This document shows, piece by piece, positions 1 to 5,055 of a stretch of DNA of 6,684 bases. This stretch comes from Bacteroidaceae bacterium (lineage in GTDB: Bacteria; Bacteroidota; Bacteroidia; Bacteroidales; Bacteroidaceae): contig JAILIJ010000340.1 in assembly GCA_024695315.1 (NCBI GenBank), positions 1 to 6,684 of the forward strand. Reading direction: 5' to 3'. The translations under genes were made by a program, and so were the position numbers. A model generated the notes under the pieces. That model searched no databases and was not told the DNA's origin. It saw only the letters and a program-made list of their open reading frames with translations. Each line of letters opens with the position of its first letter. Position 1 is the first letter of the stretch.

Positions 1-837
1 CCATTAAAGGTTCCTGCTGCAGGTACTGTTGTTAAGGCACATTTCAAAGGAATTGTTGGTGCTCCAGGTTATCGTAGCGTAAAGCCTAATTACGCTGGTT
101 GGCGTTATGGACTTGTTGCTTATACTTCAGATGGAACAAGAGTGTATTCAGATATGTGTGCTGATAAGGATGGGGAAGTGAGCATTACAGTACCAGAAAA
201 CTGCAAGAATATGTGGTTTGTGGTTATGGGAGCTCCAACAACATATTGGGTGCATTCTTGGAATGATGATGTTACAGACGATGAGCAATGGCCTTATGCT
301 GTTAAGTTTGAGGGTACAGATGCTTATGGAGTGAGCAGAACTTATGGCGAGTATCCTGATGATTATGTACGCAAAGATACTACTGTAGTTATAAATGCAA
401 GTCTTGCATATAGTTCAAGCAATTATTCAAGTGTCCGCGTTCAGTATGATATGGATGCCGTTTCTCAGGCTTTGGGAGTGTCAACTGCGCAGATGAAGGC
501 TGTTACCGTTGGTAAGGTTGCTGGTAAGACTAATTATCTTCGTTTTGCAGGTATAAATGCAGACGGTAAGACTGAAACCAATAACACTACGACTTCAACA
601 TCTACTTCAACATGTTATGGACATTGGTTTAATGCTTCTGGCAACGTATGCTCTTATAATACTACTGCAAGAATATTTGCTGAGATGTATCCTGATAAAT
701 ATGGCTGTTACGTTGGTCAGTATCCAGGAAAACTTTCAAAAAATAAAACTTATATTATACGTCAGGCATTAATTTATACAGATAAGAATGGTGCTGAATA
801 TAAGGCTATTATGGAGGTGCATTTAGCTATTCAGTAA
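1..837 (+). CDS. C-terminal part of a secreted-type protein with a probable DUF4859 domain (5' end outside window)
   Basis: The frame is open from base 1 to the TAA at 835-837, giving 278 codons; the ATG at 142 is internal, because in-frame coding continues upstream without a stop. The first half holds an aromatic-rich stretch around codons 71-95 (MWFVVMGAPTTYW, then an acidic DDVTDDEQWPY run), a pattern I associate from memory with large Bacteroidota surface or secreted proteins. From about codon 149 on, a Gly-Val-Ser helix-like segment, a Thr/Ser-rich linker (NNTTTSTSTST), a GHWFNASGNV motif and a final GQYPG...YTDKNGAEYKA stretch resemble the DUF4859 domain, whose function is unknown. No typical T9SS C-terminal sorting domain is visible at the end. 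The signal peptide, if any, lies outside the window. It is separated from porP by more than 600 bp and two terminator-like hairpins, so it is probably not in the same operon. The domain call is from memory and moderate; the reading frame is secure. Confidence 0.8.
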   Translation, partial: PLKVPAAGTVVKAHFKGIVGAPGYRSVKPNYAGWRYGLVAYTSDGTRVYSDMCADKDGEVSITVPENCKNMWFVVMGAPTTYWVHSWNDDVTDDEQWPYAVKFEGTDAYGVSRTYGEYPDDYVRKDTTVVINASLAYSSSNYSSVRVQYDMDAVSQALGVSTAQMKAVTVGKVAGKTNYLRFAGINADGKTETNNTTTSTSTSTCYGHWFNASGNVCSYNTTARIFAEMYPDKYGCYVGQYPGKLSKNKTYIIRQALIYTDKNGAEYKAIMEVHLAIQ

Positions 838-840
838 ATA

Positions 841-873
841 AAAATAAAAAAAATCACTTTTTTTTTATTTTTT
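841..873 (+). terminator. A/T-only hairpin just after the stop codon of the upstream gene
   Basis: Starting four bases after the TAA stop, an A-rich arm (AAAATAAAAAAAA, 841-853) is complementary to a T-rich arm (about 859-871) around a loop of about five bases (TCACT). The right arm is itself a T run, so it could act as a weak intrinsic terminator or 3'-end stabiliser on the + strand. There are no G-C pairs in the stem, so the stability is low and the terminator call is only tentative. Confidence 0.4.
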
Positions 874-1029
874 CATTAAACCTTTTCAACTGTAGATAGT
901 CTTACAAATACAAGAGCCTAATAAAAAGGCCTGTTCGAATATGTTTCGATGATAAGGGCTGAGGTTTTTGTATATGGAAATAGAAGGGACAATGCAAATA
1001 ATATGAATAGGTAAAGATTAAATGCGATG

Positions 1030-1048
1030 ATTAACTATTAGAGTTAAT
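1030..1048 (+). other. Perfect 7-bp stem-loop directly before the terminator
   Basis: ATTAACT (1030-1036) and AGTTAAT (1042-1048) are perfect complements around a five-base loop ATTAG. It lies two bases before the terminator hairpin, so the transcript that ends here would have two adjacent 3' stem-loops. Such tandem hairpins are common at the ends of small RNAs and structured 3' untranslated regions; which of these applies cannot be told from sequence alone. Confidence 0.5.
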
Positions 1049-1050
1049 GG

Positions 1051-1096
1051 AAATAAAGATCGTTGTGAAACGGTCTTTATTTTTTTTTGTTTTTTA
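1051..1096 (+). terminator. Strong Rho-independent terminator with GTGA tetraloop
   Basis: The left arm AAATAAAGATCGTT (1051-1064) pairs over 14 bases with AACGGTCTTTATTT (1069-1082), with a single G-U wobble, around the GNRA-type tetraloop GTGA (1065-1068). The right arm runs into a T tract interrupted by one G (1080-1096). This is the textbook structure of an intrinsic terminator acting on the + strand. It sits 214 bases after the previous stop codon, so it ends either a long 3' untranslated region of the upstream gene or a separate non-coding transcript. Confidence 0.8.
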
Positions 1097-1247
1097 GCCA
1101 GAATTAAAACTATTAATGTTTCAGAAGTCGTTAGAAAGTATATGGCATGAAGCTAAGTGAGGGGGTGCTGAACTTGGAATACTTGAGTAAAAACTACTTA
1201 TCGTAAAATAGCACGTCAAAAAGAACGTATTTTTCTATTATATCTCC

Positions 1248-1296
1248 TTCGATAACGGTTCGTATTACCTTCGTAATTTGTTCGTGTCAATTACGA
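1248..1296. promoter_or_regulatory. Array of TTCG motifs at exact 11-bp spacing (candidate regulator binding site)
   Basis: TTCG begins at 1248, 1259, 1270 and 1281, every 11 bases, and a degenerate fifth unit (TACGA) begins at 1292. The units are TTCGATAACGG, TTCGTATTACC, TTCGTAATTTG, TTCGTGTCAAT and TACGATTTTCT. Eleven-base direct repeats are the known layout of binding sites for OmpR/PhoB-family response regulators, where each monomer occupies one unit on the same face of the helix. The array lies roughly 140-190 bp before the likely -7 box of porP, so a role in controlling the T9SS operon is plausible but inferred; the binding protein is unknown. Confidence 0.5.
1271..1296. repeat. Perfect 8-bp inverted repeat overlapping the 11-bp array
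   Basis: TCGTAATT (1271-1278) and AATTACGA (1289-1296) are exact reverse complements separated by ten bases. It covers the third to fifth units of the TTCG array. It could be a palindromic operator for a dimeric regulator or a cruciform/RNA hairpin; there is no T tract directly after the right arm beyond TTTT, so I do not call it a terminator. Confidence 0.5.
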
Positions 1297-1334
1297 TTTT
1301 CTTCTCATGATGAAAGTTGAATTTTATGTATAGA

Positions 1335-1376
1335 AAATGATAAAAGATAAATGATGAAAGATAAATGATGAAAGAT
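1335..1376. repeat. Three tandem copies of a 14-bp repeat upstream of porP
   Basis: Copies run 1335-1348 (AAATGATAAAAGAT, one mismatch), 1349-1362 and 1363-1376 (both AAATGATGAAAGAT). A more diverged match (ATGATGAAAG at 1307-1316) lies just upstream. The repeat is purine-rich on the + strand and ends about 60 bases before the TAnnTTTG box. It may be a slippage-prone tract that changes promoter spacing, an upstream A-rich activating element, or a set of protein sites; sequence alone does not decide. Confidence 0.65.
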
Positions 1377-1436
1377 ATTTATTGTGTTGCTTTATTTTTT
1401 ATTAAGGTTATGTGATGATAATATACAATAAATTAT

Positions 1437-1444
1437 TAACTTTG
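1437..1444 (+). promoter_or_regulatory. Candidate Bacteroidetes -7 promoter box (TAACTTTG) before porP
   Basis: TAACTTTG matches the TAnnTTTG -7 consensus used by the primary sigma factor of Bacteroidota at every fixed position. I find no good TTTG -33 box at the usual spacing of about 19-20 bases, which weakens the call. Transcription would start near 1448-1452 and leave a leader of only about ten bases before the ATG at 1460. If real, it excludes the earlier GTG/ATG at 1412/1415 as the start of porP on this transcript. Confidence 0.4.
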
Positions 1445-1459
1445 TCGTTACTTTATGTA

Positions 1460-2401
1460 ATGATACGTAGGATTTTTATGACAATAATGTTTCTTGTAGT
1501 TTTTAAGGAAGCCGCAAGAGCACAGATGGATGTGCAGTTTTCTGACTACACGTCCTTGAAATCGTACTATAATCCTGCTGTATCTGGCACAGAAGGTCTA
1601 TTGAATGTGGCAGCCACTTACTCCATGCAGATGGTTGGGTATGATGATGCTCCGGGCACGATGTATGTGGGTGCAGATATGCCGATTTATTTTCTCAGTC
1701 CTCGCCACGGTGCTGGTTTGAGTCTGTATAGCGATAAGGTCGGTATGTTTACTACAACAAAGATAAACATTCAATATGCTTATAATGTCAAGGTGGGTCT
1801 TAAAGGGCGCTTGGCAGCTGGTGTAAGTTTTGGAATGTTGAGTGAGGTTTTGGATGGTTCAAAAGTAGAACTTGAAGAATCTACAGACCCTGCATTTCCT
1901 TCTTCATCCGTTGACGGAAATTCCGTAGACCTGAATTTTGGATTGTACTATACCATGCCACAATTATGGGCGGGCTTGTCTGTTATGCATGCTCTTGGTC
2001 CTACAATTACCGCCGGTGAAAAATACGAAGTAGAGTTTCCTCAGTCATATTTTTTAATGTCTGGAGGCAATATTAAACTAAAAAATTCGTTATTAACATT
2101 ACAGCCATCTTTATTGGTGACTACAGATTGGCAGACTTGGAGAGAAGATTTCCAGTGTAAGGTTGTATATGAATATGAAGGCCGTAAGTTGTACGGTGGC
2201 TTAGGTTATAGTCCAAATGTTTCGACAACTTTCCTTGTGGGTGGTAACTTTCATGGTATTTCAGTTGGGTATTCATACCAAATGTATACTTCCGGAATAG
2301 GAATGATAAATGGTTCACATGAATTAGTTATCGGTTATCAAACAAACCTTGATCTGTTTAAGAAAGGCCGTAACAAACATAAGTCTGTACGTTGGCTGTA
2401 A
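1460..2401 (+). CDS. porP: Type IX secretion system membrane protein of the PorP/SprF family
   Basis: This encodes a 313-residue outer-membrane beta-barrel protein of the PorP/SprF family, part of the T9SS translocon machinery. I chose the ATG at 1460 because it gives a clean signal peptide: MIRR, a hydrophobic core (IFMTIMFLVVF) and a cleavage site at ARA before Gln22. The mature start QMDVQFSDYTSLKSYYNPAVSGTEG is the family hallmark (Q-x-x-x-QFS-x-Y...YNPA-x-G). The remainder is alternating beta-strand-like sequence ending in SHELVIGYQTNL and a basic tail (LFKKGRNKHKSVRWL), the ending I recall for Bacteroidales PorP. The frame also extends upstream to ATG 1415 and GTG 1412, but that would add a second hydrophobic stretch before the Arg-Arg pair. 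It is first in the T9SS operon, 21 bp before gldK. The family call is firm; the start is moderately sure. Confidence 0.9.
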   Translation: MIRRIFMTIMFLVVFKEAARAQMDVQFSDYTSLKSYYNPAVSGTEGLLNVAATYSMQMVGYDDAPGTMYVGADMPIYFLSPRHGAGLSLYSDKVGMFTTTKINIQYAYNVKVGLKGRLAAGVSFGMLSEVLDGSKVELEESTDPAFPSSSVDGNSVDLNFGLYYTMPQLWAGLSVMHALGPTITAGEKYEVEFPQSYFLMSGGNIKLKNSLLTLQPSLLVTTDWQTWREDFQCKVVYEYEGRKLYGGLGYSPNVSTTFLVGGNFHGISVGYSYQMYTSGIGMINGSHELVIGYQTNLDLFKKGRNKHKSVRWL

Positions 2402-2422
2402 AAATTGTTTAGAGAAAAATTA

Positions 2423-3883
2423 ATGATTGAAATGAAAAATAAGAATCTTCAGTATTTTACGTTTTATACAGTTTGTGCAATGGCGTTTTCGCTTGTGTTG
2501 TACTCTTGTTTCTCAGCTAATATGGGAGCTTCAGCTACTGGTGGCGAGGTGACAGGAGTAGGCGGATTGGCAATATCCGAGCCAGCACCATACGGTATGG
2601 TACTTGTTAAGCGAGGTTCTCTGAAGATGGGTACTGAAAATTCCGATAGTCTGTGGGGAAAGAACATGCCATCGCGTGAGATTTCCGTTGATGCTTTCTG
2701 GATGGACGAAAAGGAAGTTACAAATGCCATGTATCGTCAGTTTGTGTATTGGGTACGTGACTCCATTATTCGTGAACGTCTTGCCGATCCAAATTATGGA
2801 GGCGATGATACATACAAGATTGATGTGGATAAGGATGATAATCCTATCAAGCCATATCTAAACTGGAATAAGGCTATTCCACGTAATCCTGACGATGATC
2901 AGCAGAGGGCTATTGAGAGTGTTTACACTTATCATCCTTTTACAGGAGAGAAAATGCTTGATGCTAAACAGTTGAACTATCGTTATGAGGTGTTCGATTA
3001 TGTTAATGCTGCAAAGCGTAAGTATCGTCTTGACCCATCAGAACGTAACCTTAACACAGATGTAGAGGTGAATGAAGATGATGTGGTAATGATAAGTAAA
3101 GATACGGCTTATGTTGATGACAATGGGGTTATTCATCGTGAAACTATCACTCGTCCTCTTTCAAGTTACTGGGATTTTGTTAATACTTATATCGTAAATG
3201 TTTATCCTGACACAACATGCTGGATTAATGACTTTCAGAATGCTGAGAACGAAATATACATGCGCTTGTATTTTACTCACGCAAATTATAATGACTATCC
3301 TGTAGTAGGAGTTAACTGGGAACAGGCTAATGCTTTCTGCAACTGGCGTACCGACTTCCTACTTCGTGGATTGGGACCTGCTGCTAAGTTTATCCAGCGC
3401 TATCGCCTTCCAACAGAAGCAGAATGGGAGTACGCAGCACGCGGTAAAGATGGCAATGAGCTACCTTGGGAACAGAATGCTGTGGCAAGTGAAAAAGGAT
3501 GCTATTTTGCAAACTTTAAGCCTGACCGTGGTAACTATACTAAGGACGGAAATTTGATCACATCAAAGACTTGTATTTACAGCGCAAACTCAAATGGTCT
3601 TTATGATATGGCTGGTAATGTGGCTGAATGGACAAGTACGGTATATACTGAAGCTGGTGTTCTTTCTATGAGTGATATGAACCCAACACTTACTTATAAT
3701 GCTGCTAAGGAAGACCCTTACGCGTTGAAGAAGAAAAGTGTGAGAGGTGGTTCTTGGAAGGATCCAGAGAGTTACATCAAGTCTGCTTGGCGTACAAGTG
3801 AATATCAAAATGTGGGTCGTTCGTACATAGGCTTCAGATGTGTGAGAAGCCAGGTGGGCACGGCTTCAAGATCGAGAAGATAA
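2423..3883 (+). CDS. gldK: T9SS ring lipoprotein GldK/PorK (FGE-sulfatase fold)
   Basis: This is the outer-membrane-anchored lipoprotein that forms the periplasmic T9SS ring with GldN/PorN. With the ATG at 2423 the protein has 486 residues; the ATG at 2432 (MKNKN) is equally plausible and gives a shorter n-region. A lipoprotein signal peptide ends in LVLYSC with Cys29 as the lipidated residue; Tyr at -2 is slightly off consensus. The formylglycine-generating-enzyme-like fold starts near residue 57 (GMVLVKRGSLKMGT), is split by an insert of about 175 residues (110-285), and resumes with YPVVGVNWEQANAFCNWR (about 290), YRLPTEAEWEYAARG (327), DMAGNVAEW (395) and VRGGSW...IGFRCVRS (440-478). The two active-site cysteines that FGE enzymes carry after the GGS motif are absent, as expected for a structural member. 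It lies between porP and gldL. The upstream TTG at 2405 is not needed. Confidence 0.94.
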   Translation: MIEMKNKNLQYFTFYTVCAMAFSLVLYSCFSANMGASATGGEVTGVGGLAISEPAPYGMVLVKRGSLKMGTENSDSLWGKNMPSREISVDAFWMDEKEVTNAMYRQFVYWVRDSIIRERLADPNYGGDDTYKIDVDKDDNPIKPYLNWNKAIPRNPDDDQQRAIESVYTYHPFTGEKMLDAKQLNYRYEVFDYVNAAKRKYRLDPSERNLNTDVEVNEDDVVMISKDTAYVDDNGVIHRETITRPLSSYWDFVNTYIVNVYPDTTCWINDFQNAENEIYMRLYFTHANYNDYPVVGVNWEQANAFCNWRTDFLLRGLGPAAKFIQRYRLPTEAEWEYAARGKDGNELPWEQNAVASEKGCYFANFKPDRGNYTKDGNLITSKTCIYSANSNGLYDMAGNVAEWTSTVYTEAGVLSMSDMNPTLTYNAAKEDPYALKKKSVRGGSWKDPESYIKSAWRTSEYQNVGRSYIGFRCVRSQVGTASRSRR

Positions 3884-3903
3884 AAATGAGAAGAGTGCGT
3901 TAG

Positions 3904-3930
3904 TGACGGTAATATAAAACGTCATTTTTA
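3904..3930 (+). other. Short stem-loop after gldK followed by a T run
   Basis: TGACG (3904-3908) and CGTCA (3920-3924) pair around an 11-base loop, followed directly by TTTTTA. It could be a weak attenuator or an RNA processing/stability element between gldK and gldL. The stem is only five pairs and the T run is short, so full termination is unlikely, and the genes on both sides belong to one complex. Confidence 0.3.
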
Positions 3931-3994
3931 CATAAAGTCTTCATCGTATAATATGAAACCAGAAAAGAGCATAAAGGAAGATATAAATCGACTT

Positions 3995-4021
3995 TAACTT
4001 TTTCAATTAAAATAAAAGTTA
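3995..4021 (+). other. Perfect 8-bp inverted repeat abutting the gldL start codon
   Basis: TAACTTTT (3995-4002) and AAAAGTTA (4014-4021) are exact complements around an 11-base A/T-rich loop. The right arm ends one base before the ATG at 4023, so in RNA it would place a hairpin at the ribosome landing site. In a genome of this type with no Shine-Dalgarno sequence, it might tune initiation of gldL. All but two of the pairs are A-U, so it is weak, and it may be chance in AT-rich DNA. Confidence 0.3.
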
Positions 4022-4022
4022 T

Positions 4023-4964
4023 ATGGCAAAGAGATATAAACTATCAGGAATCCAAAAGTGGATGGACAGTCAAAAGGGTCAGACATTTCTGAACTTTGCA
4101 TATAGTTGGGGTGCATCAATCGTTATTCTTGGTGCCTTGTTTAAGCTTACACACATAGCGGGTGCTGACGTGATGCTGTTCCTCGGTATGGGTACTGAGG
4201 TTATCGTGTTCTTCCTTGCTGGTTTTGAACATCAGACTGCTATAGGTGAGGATGTGGATAATGCGGCTGAGGATGCTCGAAACGCAATATTTACGGACGA
4301 TACAGCTGAGGCTCTTGCTAAAGCTGCTGCCAATATGAGCAATATGCCTGCCGGTGGTACTGTTTATGTCGGTGGAGGTGCCCCTGCCGGTGGTACAGTT
4401 GTGAGTGGAGAAGGTGTGCCTGCTGGCGGTACTGTCGTTGTTGGTGGTGGCGGCCCAGGAATATCTGAAGAAACAGCTGCAGCTCTTGCCAATGCCGCAG
4501 CAAGTCTTGGAAATGCTGCTGCAAATGGAAATGCTCAAACTACTTCTGGCGCAGCTCCTGCTTCACCAACTCCAGTAACAATCGTTAATGCTGCTGAGCT
4601 TGCTGATTCTATATCTACTGCTTCGGCACCTGTATTCCAGGCTGCTCAGTTCAATGGTATGACTCCTGACATGCAGAATGCAACAAAGGCATACGTACAG
4701 CAGTTGACAGAGTTGACAGATACCCTCCGCCTTGTGGCTGAGCAGAGTGCTCGTCTCACACGTGATTCTGAGGAGATGGAAAATATGAATCGTACTCTTA
4801 CTGGTATCAACCGTTTCTACGAATTGCAGCTTAAGAGTGTAGGTTCACAGTCATCTACTATTGATGATGTAAATGAGCAGACAAAACGACTTGCAGCGCA
4901 GCTTACAGAGCTTAACGAAGTATATGCTAAGATGGTCGAAGCTCTTAAAATGAAGATAAGTTAA
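4023..4964 (+). CDS. gldL: T9SS inner-membrane motor protein GldL/PorL
   Basis: GldL and GldM make the proton-motive-force-driven motor of the T9SS. The 313-residue protein starts MAKRYKL and has a membrane hairpin: helix 1 at about 25-44 (FAYSWGASIVILGALFKLTH) and helix 2 at about 49-68 (VMLFLGMGTEVIVFFLAGF). Lys41, His44, Glu59 and Glu69 line up with Lys27, His30, Glu49 and Glu59 of Flavobacterium johnsoniae GldL, residues implicated in proton coupling; this alignment is from memory. After the hairpin comes an Ala/Gly-rich cytoplasmic linker with a 12-residue tandem repeat (109-144), then a helical, coiled-coil-like C-terminal part (about 220-313). It is longer than the F. johnsoniae protein (about 215) and near the length I recall for P. 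gingivalis PorL. The gap from gldK is 139 bp, the largest within the operon, and the gap to gldM is 91 bp. Confidence 0.95.
   Translation: MAKRYKLSGIQKWMDSQKGQTFLNFAYSWGASIVILGALFKLTHIAGADVMLFLGMGTEVIVFFLAGFEHQTAIGEDVDNAAEDARNAIFTDDTAEALAKAAANMSNMPAGGTVYVGGGAPAGGTVVSGEGVPAGGTVVVGGGGPGISEETAAALANAAASLGNAAANGNAQTTSGAAPASPTPVTIVNAAELADSISTASAPVFQAAQFNGMTPDMQNATKAYVQQLTELTDTLRLVAEQSARLTRDSEEMENMNRTLTGINRFYELQLKSVGSQSSTIDDVNEQTKRLAAQLTELNEVYAKMVEALKMKIS
4347..4454 (+). repeat. Three in-frame 36-bp repeats in gldL (PAGGTV...)
   Basis: Three units begin at 4347, 4383 and 4419, each encoding 12 residues: PAGGTVYVGGGA, PAGGTVVSGEGV and PAGGTVVVGGGG, followed by Pro-Gly. The first 14 bases of units 1 and 2 are identical; unit 3 differs at synonymous sites. 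Being a multiple of three, loss or gain of a unit would keep the frame. The repeat lies in the cytoplasmic linker between the membrane hairpin and the C-terminal helices. Confidence 0.8.
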
Positions 4965-5055
4965 TAGTTTTTTTGTTGTGTAAGATATTATGTGGTTTGA
5001 CATTAAGGTTAGATTACAAAAACTTATGAACTCAGAAACTCAAAAACTAAATTGA

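Larger units (their letters stand above)
838..1459. other. Long non-coding control region between the DUF4859-like gene and porP
   Basis: About 620 bases contain no convincing coding sequence on either strand. The left half (838-1096) holds an A/T hairpin, several short stem-loops and a strong intrinsic terminator. The right half (1097-1459) is AT-rich and holds three repeat structures: TTCG motifs at an 11-bp period, an 8-bp inverted repeat overlapping them, and a 14-bp tandem repeat, followed by a TAnnTTTG box just before porP. Between 1097 and 1247 I see only weak complementarity (for example ACGT at 1213-1216 and 1225-1228) and nothing I can name. Its position suggests that it carries the 3' end of one transcript and the promoter/operator region for the T9SS operon. 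Confidence 0.65.

Noticed and set aside
592..612. Direct repeat ACTTCAACA at 592-600 and 604-612
   Set aside because: It simply encodes the Thr/Ser-rich linker (TSTSTST) of the upstream protein and needs no further explanation.
1147..1206. 19-codon frame (MKLSEGVLNLEYLSKNYLS) in the porP upstream region
   Set aside because: Too short, with no promoter or family support, and easily expected by chance; not reported as a gene.
1335..1376. CRISPR-like array
   Set aside because: The 14-bp units are directly adjacent without spacers, far shorter than CRISPR repeats, and no cas gene is present.
2405..2422. Extension of gldK to a TTG start at 2405
   Set aside because: It adds residues MFREKL before a normal ATG-started lipoprotein signal peptide; ATG at 2423 or 2432 gives a standard n-region and TTG starts are rare.
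3947..3952. TATAAT, a perfect E. coli sigma-70 -10 box, before gldL
   Set aside because: Bacteroidota primary sigma factors use TAnnTTTG at -7; a TATAAT match in AT-rich DNA is not evidence of a promoter here, and no TTTG -33 element is in place.
4116..4538. Minus-strand open frame of 140 codons inside gldL
   Set aside because: It is a low-complexity shadow of the Ala/Gly-rich gldL sequence (Ser/Thr/His-rich), has no promoter or family likeness, and lies wholly within a well-supported gene.
4996..5017. TTTG (4996-4999) and TAGATTAC (5010-5017) as a promoter for gldM
   Set aside because: The -7 match is incomplete and the spacer of ten bases is far below the usual 19-20, so I do not call a promoter.
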